Shown: one piece after another, positions 8,646 through 17,816 of the stretch
Numbering within the stretch: position 1 is the first letter of the stretch
Layout: each line of letters opens with the position of its first letter
Assembly (NCBI GenBank): GCA_902363665.1
Contig: CABJAW010000006.1
Location: 1 to 64,000 of the forward strand
DNA from: Lachnospiraceae bacterium
GTDB lineage: Bacteria; Bacillota; Clostridia; Lachnospirales; Lachnospiraceae
DNA length: 64,000 bases
Direction of reading: 5' to 3'
Position numbers and translations under genes: made by a program
The notes under the pieces: generated by a model
Databases searched by the model: none
What the model was told of the DNA's origin: nothing
Seen by the model: only the letters and a program-made list of their open reading frames with translations

Positions 8646-10322
8646 ATGAAATTTCAGGATATGCCGTACCAGCGGCTGGATATGGAAAAAGTAAAAGCAG
8701 AATTTCAGACACTGACCGAGGAGCTGAAGCTGGCGAAGAGCGGAGAAGAGCAGTTTGCGGTGCATCAGAAATATTACAAGCTGACGAATCATATCGTGAC
8801 AGTAACGACACTGGCACATATCCGCCATGATGTCGATATGACAGATGCATTTTATGAAAAGGAGCAGGATTATTACGACGAAATTCAGCCGGAAATTCAG
8901 AATCTGAAGCAGACGTACGAAAAGGTGCTGTTTCATTCACCGTACCGTGCAGAGTTGGAAAAAAAGATCGGGCCGGTAGCGTTCAAAAATATGGAGATCG
9001 CACAAAAGGCGTTTGACGAATCGCTCATTCCGCTGATGCAGAGTGAAAATGCACTTGTAAACCGCTATAATAAGCTGATCGCAACGGCGAAGATTGACTG
9101 GGAGGGAGAAGAACTGAATCTTTCCCTGCTGCGTCCGTATATGACGAGCAAGGACCGCGAGGTACGCCGCCTTGCGTGGAAGAAATACAGTGCATTTTTT
9201 GAAAGTATTTCAGATCAGCTGGACGAGCTTTACGATGAGCTGGTAAAGAACCGTACAGAGCAGGCCAGAAAAATGGGCTATGAAAATTTTGTAGAGCTTG
9301 GTTATTATCGGATGATGCGTAATTCCTACGGAAAGGAAGAGGTGGAGCGTTTCCGGGAACAGATCCGGACGTATTTTGTGCCATTTACACAGAAGCTTCA
9401 TGAAAAGCGCAGAAAGCGTCTTGGTGTGGAGAAGCTTTCCTACATTGATGAAAGTGTTTATTTTAAAGAAGGAAATCCGGCACCTGCGATGAAGCCGGAG
9501 GAGATTCTGCAGGCCGGCCAGAAAATGTATCATGATTTATCGCCGGAAACTGCGAAATTCATGGATTTCATGATGGAGAATGAACTGTTTGATGTATTGG
9601 GCCGCAAAACAAAACGGGCGGGCGGTTATATGACATTCCTTCCGGATTACAATGCACCGTTTGTCTTTGCAAACTTTAACGGCACAAGCGGTGACCTTGA
9701 TGTCATTACGCACGAGTGTGGTCATGCATTCCAGGGCTTTCTTGCGGCAGAGGATCCGATCCAGGAGCATTGGGATATCACAATGGAGACAGCGGAGATT
9801 CATTCCATGTCAATGGAGTTCTTTGCAGATAAGTATATGGAAATGTTCCTTGGAGCAGATGCGGACCGGTATCGCACGATGCATCTTGAGGATGCAGCGG
9901 CCTTTATTCCGTATGGCTGTATGGTGGATGAATTCCAGCATATCGTCTATGAGCATCCGGAAATGACACCGCAGGAGCGCAGACAGGCATGGACAAAGCT
10001 GGAGCAGACCTACAAGCCGCATCTGGATTATGAAGGTGATCCGTTCTTTTCAAAAGGCGGATTCTGGCAGAAGCAGCAGCATATTTTCAATGATCCGTTT
10101 TATTACATCGATTACGTCCTGGCGCAAACGTGTGCGTTTATGTATAAGGTAAAGATGATGGAAAATTATGAAGAAGCATGGGAGAGCTATTTAAAGCTCT
10201 GCCGTCTGTCAGCCGGAAAATTTTATGCGGATATGCTGCATGAAGTCGGTCTGAATGTGCCATATGAAGAGGGATGCATCGAGGAGATGACGAAGAAGCT
10301 TGGAGAAATGATCGGGGTGTGA
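8646..10322 (+). CDS. pepF: M3-family oligoendopeptidase (PepF-like)
   Basis: A 558-residue cytoplasmic zinc peptidase. The zinc motif HECGH lies in DVITHECGHAFQGF; the third ligand Glu is in the ETAEIHSMSMEFF segment that follows, as in family M3. The length fits the M3B group, which hydrolyses short peptides. The start is placed at MKFQDMPYQ behind a GGGGGT ribosome site, because the frame further upstream overlaps aroK antisense and has no start signal. It is a single-gene unit bounded by its own promoter and a strong terminator. The exact peptide specificity cannot be inferred. Confidence 0.9.
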   Translation: MKFQDMPYQRLDMEKVKAEFQTLTEELKLAKSGEEQFAVHQKYYKLTNHIVTVTTLAHIRHDVDMTDAFYEKEQDYYDEIQPEIQNLKQTYEKVLFHSPYRAELEKKIGPVAFKNMEIAQKAFDESLIPLMQSENALVNRYNKLIATAKIDWEGEELNLSLLRPYMTSKDREVRRLAWKKYSAFFESISDQLDELYDELVKNRTEQARKMGYENFVELGYYRMMRNSYGKEEVERFREQIRTYFVPFTQKLHEKRRKRLGVEKLSYIDESVYFKEGNPAPAMKPEEILQAGQKMYHDLSPETAKFMDFMMENELFDVLGRKTKRAGGYMTFLPDYNAPFVFANFNGTSGDLDVITHECGHAFQGFLAAEDPIQEHWDITMETAEIHSMSMEFFADKYMEMFLGADADRYRTMHLEDAAAFIPYGCMVDEFQHIVYEHPEMTPQERRQAWTKLEQTYKPHLDYEGDPFFSKGGFWQKQQHIFNDPFYYIDYVLAQTCAFMYKVKMMENYEEAWESYLKLCRLSAGKFYADMLHEVGLNVPYEEGCIEEMTKKLGEMIGV

Positions 10323-10380
10323 AACTCAAATCCATATCCTGTGCGATTGGCATAGTTATTTACGAAACGAAAGAAAAATA

Positions 10381-10433
10381 AAAAACTCTGAATGAACGCA
10401 GAATCAACAGAAGCGTTTCATTCAGAGTTTTTT
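10381..10433. terminator. Bidirectional terminator between pepF and the LacI-fusion gene
   Basis: ACTCTGAATGAACGC (10385-10399) pairs with GCGTTTCATTCAGAGT (10413-10428) with a one-base bulge. A-runs and T-runs flank both sides, so it serves both convergent genes. Confidence 0.85.
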
Positions 10434-10436
10434 ACT

Positions 10437-12620
10437 TTATATGCTTTTGACTGGGGCGGATGGGGCATCATAGATAGCCTGGGCCATTGCGGCGGCTTCC
10501 TGAGGCGTTGCACTTCCTGCAATCAGATTTCGTATCGCAATACCGAGGGCAAATTCGTAGTGAACTGTGGAAAAATCCGGGGCGATATCAGGATCGACTC
10601 CTCTTATTCCGATTTCAAAGCTCTTTTTTGAAGCACTGAGCCATGGGAAGACAGTTCGGTTTTTAAAATCGTTGTAAATATCGAGAAGTGGAGAGCTTCC
10701 TCCGAGCCGTGCCAGAAGAGAAGCAGTATCCGGTGAATAATACCAGCGGAAGAACTGCCTGCAGGCTTCGATTTTGGAGGAGTATTTTGATACTCCGAGT
10801 ACGCCGCCTCCTAACAGCGGGTGATGGCCGGGAATGATTCCGGAGCTGATTTTCCCGGCAATATTTGAATGCTTCGTATTGATGATGGTTCCGGTGTGGT
10901 TGGAATAAATGGTGACAGACGCAACATTTCCGGCAGCGAACTGCTGGATGCTGTCGGTCCAGGTATTTTCATGTGCTGCAAAACGCGCCATTTTCTGATA
11001 CTTTTCCATTGCCTGTATCATTTCCGGTGTATTTAACCGGATTGGTTCTCCGGAACAGAAGGTATCATAATGATCTGCCATGAAATACGGAAGAAAGTCA
11101 CTGGCTGCAAAAAAAGAAGAGCCGGTAGTAAGCGTTGTTCCGTATCTGGTTGGAGAATCAGGATTATAATGTGCAGTGAAAAATTCTGCAACATGCAGGA
11201 ATTGTTCGATTGTTTCGGGTACGGCAAGAGCTTCCCGGTAACGTTCGTAATAAGCACGGCAAAGCGTTGCATTTTCAAACAGATCCTTGCGATACAGAAA
11301 AACCTGAACGCTTGGATCGAGCGGAAGCGTGTAGCGCGTGTCGTTTACCATGCTGTAATTGTTGTACGCCGGCTGAATCAGCCTGACCGGAAAGATGTCC
11401 GGCGAGATCCCGATCTCATCAAGAGGAAGATAGGTGGATGGTCCAAGCGTATTGAGACGGGCAACGTCCATTCGAACCAGATCAAAATAAAAATGTTTAT
11501 TCAGCATTTCAATATAGGAGTGCAGATCATCATAGGCAAGACTGCTGATTTTCAGACGGATCCCGCTTATTTCTTCAAAAAGAGGAATTAATTTCTGCAG
11601 GGCCTGTGTGGAAGGGGAATTCAGAGTCAGCATAGTGAGCTCACAGGGGCTTTGTCTGATGACGTTTGGAAAGGTGTATGGGATCCCTTTTCCTTTGAAA
11701 ACGGTCTGCCCTGGTAAAACAGAAGCGTCCTGCTGGTAGGCAGTGAAGAGCTTGGATATTTTTGTGCCAATCTGACTGTAGTCAAATTCGAAGGTGGTGC
11801 AGTAAGAATGAGAAGCAGCACCGACGGTAAAAATAGCAGGCCTTTTTGCAGGCTTTGAAAGCTGAAGTGCGAAATCCAGAGCCTTAGCCCGAAGAGAGCT
11901 TGACGTTATGACACAGTCGAAGGCAGTTTCCGCCTGGATAATGCTGAAGGCCTTTGCAGTGGTAAGACTGATATCAGAAGAAAATATCTGTATTTTTTCT
12001 TCACTGCACCTGAGAGTCTGCCGGATTCCGGCAAGAAGCTCCCGGCTGCTGCAGAAATTATTTGGATCACAGAAGAAGGCGATTCTTTCCCAGCCGTTTT
12101 TTTCTGCAAACGATGCAATACATTTGCCTGCAGAACGATAATCAAATGAGAGGGCATACTGGTTTTGGGAAAGCTGCTCCGGAATTCTTTCTGCAAAAAA
12201 AACAGGGCAGGGAATGGCCTGATAGGCAGAAGGATCGGAATCGAGCAGACAGGAAACTGAGATAACGGCAGCAATTCCGGAAAATGGAAGCTTTTCCAGA
12301 ATTGCTTTTTCTGTTCCGGCGATGTCATTCGTTTCGTAAATAAAGGTTTCATAACCATTTTTGTGCATGGCAGTCTGCAGCGACTGATAGAGGTCGAGAT
12401 AGATGTCTTCCCGGAGAGTCGGAAGAAGAAGAGCCACAGAGGTGGGGGTCCCCTGGCGCAGCATCTGTGCCTGTGCGTTTGGAACGTATCCAAGCTTACG
12501 AGCGGCTTCTTCTACGAGTTTGATTTTTTCAATGCTGACCTTTCCGGTTTTATTTAAAACATTGGATACGGTGCCATGGGAGACACCGGCTTCACGTGCA
12601 ATATCTTTGATTGTGGGCAT
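10437..12620 (-). CDS. LacI-family regulator fused to a solute-binding-protein domain
   Basis: A 727-residue protein, about twice the LacI length. Residues 1-55 are a LacI helix-turn-helix with hinge (TIKDIAREAGVSHGTVSNVL). Residues of about 60-320 form a type I periplasmic-binding fold, as in LacI effector domains. Residues of about 325-727 resemble an extracellular ABC solute-binding protein of the sugar/SBP type 1 class (PLFEEISGIRLKISS, YYSPDTASLLARLGG), but there is no signal peptide, so the domain must be cytoplasmic. The gene is divergent from the HAD phosphatase and ABC uptake genes, whose promoters share a LacI-like operator. It probably represses that locus and may sense two ligands. 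The domain order is read directly; the role is inferred. Confidence 0.85.
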   Translation of the reverse strand: MPTIKDIAREAGVSHGTVSNVLNKTGKVSIEKIKLVEEAARKLGYVPNAQAQMLRQGTPTSVALLLPTLREDIYLDLYQSLQTAMHKNGYETFIYETNDIAGTEKAILEKLPFSGIAAVISVSCLLDSDPSAYQAIPCPVFFAERIPEQLSQNQYALSFDYRSAGKCIASFAEKNGWERIAFFCDPNNFCSSRELLAGIRQTLRCSEEKIQIFSSDISLTTAKAFSIIQAETAFDCVITSSSLRAKALDFALQLSKPAKRPAIFTVGAASHSYCTTFEFDYSQIGTKISKLFTAYQQDASVLPGQTVFKGKGIPYTFPNVIRQSPCELTMLTLNSPSTQALQKLIPLFEEISGIRLKISSLAYDDLHSYIEMLNKHFYFDLVRMDVARLNTLGPSTYLPLDEIGISPDIFPVRLIQPAYNNYSMVNDTRYTLPLDPSVQVFLYRKDLFENATLCRAYYERYREALAVPETIEQFLHVAEFFTAHYNPDSPTRYGTTLTTGSSFFAASDFLPYFMADHYDTFCSGEPIRLNTPEMIQAMEKYQKMARFAAHENTWTDSIQQFAAGNVASVTIYSNHTGTIINTKHSNIAGKISSGIIPGHHPLLGGGVLGVSKYSSKIEACRQFFRWYYSPDTASLLARLGGSSPLLDIYNDFKNRTVFPWLSASKKSFEIGIRGVDPDIAPDFSTVHYEFALGIAIRNLIAGSATPQEAAAMAQAIYDAPSAPVKSI

Positions 12621-12676
12621 AAAGTTGCTCCTTTCGGGATATTCTGGTTACATCCTTTCGTGATTTTTCTATAGTA

Positions 12677-12705
12677 ACAATATCAGAAAAAAAAGCATTT
12701 TGCAA
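12677..12705 (-). promoter_or_regulatory. Promoter of the LacI-fusion gene
   Basis: On the minus strand TTGCAA (12705-12700) is followed after 17 bases by TATTGT (12682-12677). The operator-like palindrome at 12723-12736 lies just upstream, so the gene may be autoregulated. Confidence 0.5.
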
Positions 12706-12722
12706 GATGAAAAGAATGAATA

Positions 12723-12751
12723 TTGACACGTACCAATAATAATGATAAAAC
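12723..12751 (+). promoter_or_regulatory. Promoter of the HAD gene with LacI-like operator
   Basis: TTGACA (12723-12728), a 17-base spacer and an extended -10 (TGATAAAAC) form a promoter. The -35 lies inside TTGACACGTACCAA (12723-12736), a palindrome of the pattern TTGnnACGTnnCAA with a central CG, the hallmark of LacI-family operators. A bound repressor would cover the -35. The same 14-mer recurs at 13658. Confidence 0.75.
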
Positions 12752-12834
12752 AAAAATGTACGATTGAAATCTTCAAAAGAAAGTGCAGGAAAGAAGCCAA
12801 AAGTACATAAAAAAGAAAACGGAGGAAAAAGGAA

Positions 12835-13437
12835 ATGATAAAGAATATTATTTTTGACATTGGAAACGTGCTTGCAGAGTTTGACTGGGAGGGGAATCTG
12901 AGATCTTTTCATCTTCCGGAGGAAGAATATGAAGCGATTGCAGATGCGGTATACCGGAGCAGTGACTGGAACGAGATGGATCGAGGGGTCATGACGACAG
13001 AAGAAGTGATACGAAGATTCTGCGCAAAAATCCCGCAGTATGAGGCAGATATCAGAAAGGCGATCGGACTGTATTCCAATACAATCCGCCAGTATCCTTA
13101 TACAAAGACACTGATCAAAACATTGAAGGAGAAAGGATATCAGGTCTATTATCTGTCAAATTATGGAGAGTACGCACTGCAGGAGACGAAAAAAGAACTG
13201 GATTTTACAGAGCTGATGGATGGAGGGCTGTTTTCCTATGAAGTGAAGATGGTAAAACCAAACCGCTGGCTGTTCGCTGAGCTGATGGAAAGATATCATC
13301 TGAAGGCAGAAGAGTGTATCTTTTTTGATGATAATCCGAAAAATGCACAGGCTGCGTGTGAGATTGGAATGACGGGAATCACTTTTTGCGGATATGAGGA
13401 TGCACTTCATAAGCTGGAGACCTGTGGTGTGCTGTAG
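12835..13437 (+). CDS. HAD-superfamily phosphatase, YihX-like
   Basis: A 200-residue subfamily IA hydrolase. Motif I is IIFDIGNVL with nucleophile Asp8; motif II is the YLSN segment; motif III is the lysine in KMVKPN; motif IV is FFDDNPKNA. The DxGN form of motif I is that of YihX-type sugar-phosphate phosphatases such as alpha-glucose-1-phosphate phosphatase. The gene has its own promoter with the same operator as the ABC uptake operon that follows. It probably dephosphorylates a product of the imported compound; the substrate is not known. Confidence 0.85.
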   Translation: MIKNIIFDIGNVLAEFDWEGNLRSFHLPEEEYEAIADAVYRSSDWNEMDRGVMTTEEVIRRFCAKIPQYEADIRKAIGLYSNTIRQYPYTKTLIKTLKEKGYQVYYLSNYGEYALQETKKELDFTELMDGGLFSYEVKMVKPNRWLFAELMERYHLKAEECIFFDDNPKNAQAACEIGMTGITFCGYEDALHKLETCGVL

Positions 13438-13657
13438 AAGCAGATGGGGTTGGCTGTAGAAACGGATAGGAATACAAAACGGGAACATGGGATGCTGTCT
13501 GAAACCAGGAAGAGATGCTGCTCAATGGTAAAATTGGTTCGTTCAAACTAAGGATGACGAAAAATAGAAAAAATAGACAAAAAACAGGAGAAAACGGAAG
13601 AAAAATGCCATGAAAATTAGGGAAAGTTCATGAAATCAAAAAAATTCAAATAAATAA

Positions 13658-13686
13658 TTGACACGTACCAATAAATGAAATAGAAT
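13658..13686 (+). promoter_or_regulatory. Promoter of the ABC uptake operon with LacI-like operator
   Basis: TTGACA (13658-13663), a 17-base spacer and TAGAAT (13681-13686). The 14-mer TTGACACGTACCAA at 13658-13671 is identical to that before the HAD gene. The 310-base gap 13438-13749 holds no gene. Confidence 0.8.
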
Positions 13687-13749
13687 AAAGCTACAAGGCA
13701 GAGATGCAAAGGAAACTGAAAGGAAGATTCATAAAAAAGGAGAATGGTA

Positions 13750-14805
13750 ATGAAAAAGAGAATGATCGCAATTTTAGCAGCAGCTATGGCAATTGGTATG
13801 ACGATGACGACATCCTATGCGGCAGAAGAAGTGAAGGGGACCGGAGTTACCCTGACTGTTTATTCCAATTCTGTTTCAGACGGAAGAGGCGACTGGCTGG
13901 CTGACAGAGCGGCAGAGGACGGATTTAAGATCCAGTATGTAAGCCTGGCTCCGGCAGAAATGATCACAAGATTAAATGCAGAAAAGTATTCACCGATTGC
14001 AGATGTAGCATTCGGTATGTACACCAGTGTCTGGGAAACACTGAAGAAGCAGGAGCTTCTGAGTGTATACAAGCCGGCATGGGCAGACGAAGTATCCGAG
14101 GGATTAAATGACACGGAGGATTATTACCATGCGATCGTAAAGCAGGCGATTCTTCTGGCTTATGATAAGAATCAGCTCAGTGAAGAAGAGGCTCCGACAG
14201 ACTGGACCGATCTTTGGACAAAGGATGAGTATAAAGGAAAATATGAATACACAGGAAACGGACTTGGAGGAGCAACGGTACGCCACGTCCTGACCGGAAT
14301 TCTCAGCCGTTACCAGGATGAAAACGGCAAGCTTGGAATCTCCGATGAAGGCTGGGAGCAGATTGCAGCATACTATGAAAATGGTGTTCCGTCAGAGGAA
14401 GGCGTTGACCTCTATGCACATATTTCAGATCCGGATAACCCTGTTATGATGGGTCAGATTTGGTCGAGCGGAATTGAGGCACGTGATGAGCAGTACGGAA
14501 CAGATACCGGATACGTTGTGCCGGAGTGTGGTATTCCGTATCTGGTAGAAAGCGTTGGAATTGTAAATGGCACAAAAAATCAGGAAGAAGCAGAGCGCTT
14601 TGTTGACTGGTTTGGAAGTGCACAGATTCAGGGCGAGTGGGCACAGCAGTTCTCCACCCTTCCGGCAAATACAAACGCAGTAGCAATGGCAAACGAGTTC
14701 AATCAGAAGATCGCAGATCTTCCGGCACAGGATATTGACTGGTCATTTGTGACAGATCATCTGGATGACTGGTGTGAAGAGATCGAGCTGAATTATATTC
14801 CGTAA
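13750..14805 (+). CDS. ABC transporter solute-binding protein (Fe3+/phosphonate/polyamine-like class)
   Basis: A 351-residue secreted binding protein. The start at 13750 (MKKRMIAIL) is preferred over the ATG six bases upstream, which is too close to the AGGAG ribosome site. A signal peptide of about 24 residues ends at TTSYA-AEE, a signal peptidase I site; there is no lipobox cysteine, which is unusual for a monoderm bacterium. The body (LTVYSNSVSD, ADVAFGMY, QIWSSGIEARDE) resembles type 2 periplasmic-binding proteins of the FbpA/PotD/PhnS group. With the ATPase and fused permease it forms one importer. The ligand is unknown; the downstream GDPD suggests a phosphodiester. Confidence 0.85.
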   Translation: MKKRMIAILAAAMAIGMTMTTSYAAEEVKGTGVTLTVYSNSVSDGRGDWLADRAAEDGFKIQYVSLAPAEMITRLNAEKYSPIADVAFGMYTSVWETLKKQELLSVYKPAWADEVSEGLNDTEDYYHAIVKQAILLAYDKNQLSEEEAPTDWTDLWTKDEYKGKYEYTGNGLGGATVRHVLTGILSRYQDENGKLGISDEGWEQIAAYYENGVPSEEGVDLYAHISDPDNPVMMGQIWSSGIEARDEQYGTDTGYVVPECGIPYLVESVGIVNGTKNQEEAERFVDWFGSAQIQGEWAQQFSTLPANTNAVAMANEFNQKIADLPAQDIDWSFVTDHLDDWCEEIELNYIP

Positions 14806-14888
14806 GGAAGCGTTTGGCCTGAACTGAAAGCTGAACAATCAAAGGTTGTTGTTCAAACTGCCGGTTTGAGCACAGAACAGAAAATAAA

Positions 14889-14921
14889 GCTGCAGTTTTC
14901 CTGAAAACGGAAAGCTGCAGC
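14889..14921 (+). promoter_or_regulatory. Intra-operon stem-loop between binding protein and ATPase genes
   Basis: GCTGCAGTTTTCC (14889-14901) pairs with GGAAAGCTGCAGC (14909-14921), a 13-bp stem with one G-U and a seven-base loop. There is no T-run. It could protect the 3' end of the binding-protein message, giving that gene higher expression than the membrane genes. Confidence 0.5.
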
Positions 14922-14944
14922 AGAAACAATTAAGGAGAAGAGTC

Positions 14945-15961
14945 ATGATAAGACTTGAAAATATTGGTGTCAGATTTGGCAGTTTCGAAGCACTGAAAAA
15001 TATTAATATTCATGTAAAAGAGGGCGAATTTTTTACGTTTCTTGGTCCGTCCGGTTGTGGAAAAACGACGACACTTCGTACGATTACCGGATTTATTCAG
15101 CCGAGCAGCGGGACTGTCAGTGTACGTGGAACGGATATTACGAATATGCCGGTAGAGAAACGGAACATTGGAATGGTATTCCAAAGCTATGCATTGTTTC
15201 CGACCATGACTGTATTTGAAAATATAGCTTTTGGTCTGAAGGTTCAGAAAATGAATAAAGAAGATATCCGCCAGAAGGTTTTGACGATGGCGGAAAAAGT
15301 AGATTTAAATGAAGAACAGCTGAAAAAGAAGGTTTCGGAGCTTTCCGGAGGACAGCAGCAAAGAGTGGCGATAGCAAGAGCGCTTGTTACCTCACCGGAG
15401 ATTATCTGTCTGGATGAGCCGCTGTCAAACCTGGATGCAAAGCTGCGCATTCAGCTTAGAAATGAACTGAAGGATCTGCAGAGAAAATTCGGGATTACGA
15501 CTGTGTATGTAACGCACGATCAGGAGGAAGCACTGACCTTATCGAACCGCATTGCAGTTTTTAATAAGGGAGTGATTGAGCAGATCGGCAGACCGGATGA
15601 AATCTACAATCATTCGGCAACAGAATTTGTATGTAATTTTATCGGCGATATTAATCGGTTGGAGGAAAACTTCCTGAAAGCTTCCGGAGCAGGGCTGTGC
15701 GCCGGTGTGGATCTGCAAAAGCATTGTTACATTCGCCTCGAACGCATGCATGTAAACGGGGAAGTTGGCGGAGATGCTTTTCAGATTGAGGCAACCGTTA
15801 AAAATATGGAATATTATGGTTTGTACATTAAATATACGCTGGAGGCCGGTGGCCAGCAGCTCAAGGTAATCGAAAAAAACAGCGGAAAACCATTATATGA
15901 TGCAGGAGAAAAGGTAACGGTATCGTTCCGGCAGGAAGATATCATGCAATATGAGGGGTGA
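14945..15961 (+). CDS. ABC importer ATP-binding subunit (FbpC/PotA-like)
   Basis: A 338-residue ATPase. It has Walker A GPSGCGKTT (about 37-45), Q-loop VFQSYALF, signature LSGGQQQRVAIARA, Walker B IICLDEP with catalytic Glu, and H-loop VTHDQEEAL. The last 100 residues are a TOBE-type regulatory domain. It energises the importer formed with the binding protein upstream and the double permease seven bases downstream. The start follows AAGGAG. Confidence 0.95.
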   Translation: MIRLENIGVRFGSFEALKNINIHVKEGEFFTFLGPSGCGKTTTLRTITGFIQPSSGTVSVRGTDITNMPVEKRNIGMVFQSYALFPTMTVFENIAFGLKVQKMNKEDIRQKVLTMAEKVDLNEEQLKKKVSELSGGQQQRVAIARALVTSPEIICLDEPLSNLDAKLRIQLRNELKDLQRKFGITTVYVTHDQEEALTLSNRIAVFNKGVIEQIGRPDEIYNHSATEFVCNFIGDINRLEENFLKASGAGLCAGVDLQKHCYIRLERMHVNGEVGGDAFQIEATVKNMEYYGLYIKYTLEAGGQQLKVIEKNSGKPLYDAGEKVTVSFRQEDIMQYEG

Positions 15962-15967
15962 TAAAAC

Positions 15968-17662
15968 ATGAAAAAGAATAAACTGAATATTTTTGCATTT
16001 CTCTTCTTTTTGTGGTTTATTGTTGCATGCCTGATCTATCCTAATATCAATACGATCTGGTCTGTATTTGTCCAGGACGGACATTTTACACTGGAACCGC
16101 TGCAGAAGCTGATTGGATCGGCGAAGGCAATGCGGAGTTTAAAAAACAGCTTTATTCTGGCACCTACCTTGTCGATCACGGTTGGTGTTATAGGAGTCAG
16201 TCTTGTGCTCATTACGGAATATTTTGAGGTAAAGGGTGCAAAAATTCTTCGGCTCGGATACATGACAACATTGATTTATGGCGGAATTATTCTTGCATCC
16301 GGGTATAAATTTATTTATGGAAACAAGGGCATTCTGACGAACTTTCTGGCAAAGATATTTCCAGCGTTTCCGACAGACTGGTTTCATGGCTACTGGGCAG
16401 TATTGTTTGTCATGACGTTTGCCTGCACCTCAAATCATATGATCTTTTTGCGGAATGCAATGCGGGCAGTCGATTTTCAGACAGTGGAGGCTGCTCAGAA
16501 TATGGGAGCATCCACGATGCGCATTTTGTTTAAAGTAGTTTTGCCGGTGCTCACTCCATCACTTCTGGCAGTGACAATTCTTACTTTTATTACGGGCTTG
16601 TCGGCGACATCTGTTCCGCTTCTGATCGGAGGTACAGAGTTTCAGACGATTACGCCGATGATTCTGACGTTTTCGAAAAATGACAATTCAAAGGATCTGG
16701 CAGCGCTTTTGGCACTGATTCTGGGTCTTGCGACGGTTTTACTTTTTACTATTATGATACAGATTGAAAAACGGGGACATTACATGTCAGTATCAAAGGT
16801 AAAAACTACGATTACAAAGCAGAAGATCCGTAATCCGATTGTGAATGCACTGGTTCATATTTATGCATACGTGTTGTTCCTGATTTATGTGGTGCCGGTG
16901 GTTCTGATTGTTCTGTTTTCATTTATGGATTCCGCATCTATCGCAAAACGGGAACTGAATTTTTCAACGCTTACACTGGAAAATTATAAAGCTGTATTTT
17001 CGAAAGTAACGGCATACAAGCCGTTTCTGGTCAGCATTGCCTATTCAGCTCTGGCTGCGGCAGCGGTTGCGGTACTTGTACTGTTTGCCTGCCGTGTGAT
17101 TCAGAAGAAAAAGAATGGATTTGGAACAGCGCTGGAATATGGACTTCTGATTCCGTGGCTGCTGCCAACGACACTGATTGCGATCGGACTGATCACAACG
17201 TATAACAGGCCGAATCCTCTGATGTTTGGAAAGGTGCTGACGGGAAGCTTCTTCCTGATGTTTCTTGGGTATGTGATCATTAAAATTCCATTCACGCTTC
17301 GGATGACCAAGGCCGCGTTTTTTGCGCTGGATGATTCACTGGAGGATGCAGCAAAAAATCTTGGAGCCAGCTCAATCTATACGTTTTTCCGCGTGATCCT
17401 TCCGGTGGTTCTTCCAACCGTTCTTGCAATTCTTGCGCTGAATTTTAATGGCTTGCTTGGAGATTATGATATGTCCGTATTTTTATATCATCCGTTAAAT
17501 CAGCCGCTGGGTGTATATATCAAAGAACTTACCGATGCGCAGACGAATGCAGATAATTCCGCACTCACCTTTGTATATGCGGTATTAATGATGGTGATTT
17601 CCGGAATCGTGCTTTATCTGGTATACGGGCGAGGAAACAGTAAATTAGATGATACGCAGTGA
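15968..17662 (+). CDS. ABC importer permease, two fused permease halves (FbpB-like)
   Basis: A 564-residue membrane protein with about 12 transmembrane segments arranged as two homologous halves. Each half has the cytoplasmic EAA loop that docks on the ATPase: EAAQNMGASTMRI in the first and DAAKNLGASSIYT in the second. The fused layout is that of FbpB/AfuB and phosphonate-type permeases, so one polypeptide supplies both halves of the channel. The start follows GAGGGGTG directly behind the ATPase gene. Substrate unknown. Confidence 0.92.
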   Translation: MKKNKLNIFAFLFFLWFIVACLIYPNINTIWSVFVQDGHFTLEPLQKLIGSAKAMRSLKNSFILAPTLSITVGVIGVSLVLITEYFEVKGAKILRLGYMTTLIYGGIILASGYKFIYGNKGILTNFLAKIFPAFPTDWFHGYWAVLFVMTFACTSNHMIFLRNAMRAVDFQTVEAAQNMGASTMRILFKVVLPVLTPSLLAVTILTFITGLSATSVPLLIGGTEFQTITPMILTFSKNDNSKDLAALLALILGLATVLLFTIMIQIEKRGHYMSVSKVKTTITKQKIRNPIVNALVHIYAYVLFLIYVVPVVLIVLFSFMDSASIAKRELNFSTLTLENYKAVFSKVTAYKPFLVSIAYSALAAAAVAVLVLFACRVIQKKKNGFGTALEYGLLIPWLLPTTLIAIGLITTYNRPNPLMFGKVLTGSFFLMFLGYVIIKIPFTLRMTKAAFFALDDSLEDAAKNLGASSIYTFFRVILPVVLPTVLAILALNFNGLLGDYDMSVFLYHPLNQPLGVYIKELTDAQTNADNSALTFVYAVLMMVISGIVLYLVYGRGNSKLDDTQ

Positions 17663-17713
17663 GTAGGGGCTTGTTTGTATCATAAGCCAGAGATAAACTT
17701 GCGTATGATAAAG

Positions 17714-17760
17714 GTTATGAGCAGGTAATGAAATCGGTTTGCGAATATCCGCTTTGATTG
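17714..17760 (+). repeat. Dispersed palindromic repeat, copy 3
   Basis: GTTATGAGCAGGTAATGAAATCGG... ending GAATATCCGCTTTGATTG. It aligns with the tail of the composite element at 35938-35982 (TTATGAGCAAGTAGCGAAGCGG). It lies between the permease and GDPD genes. Confidence 0.7.
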
Positions 17761-17816
17761 GATACGAAATAAAAGTCGAATGAAAATATCCATCGGACAG
17801 ACAGGAGGAAAAGGAA

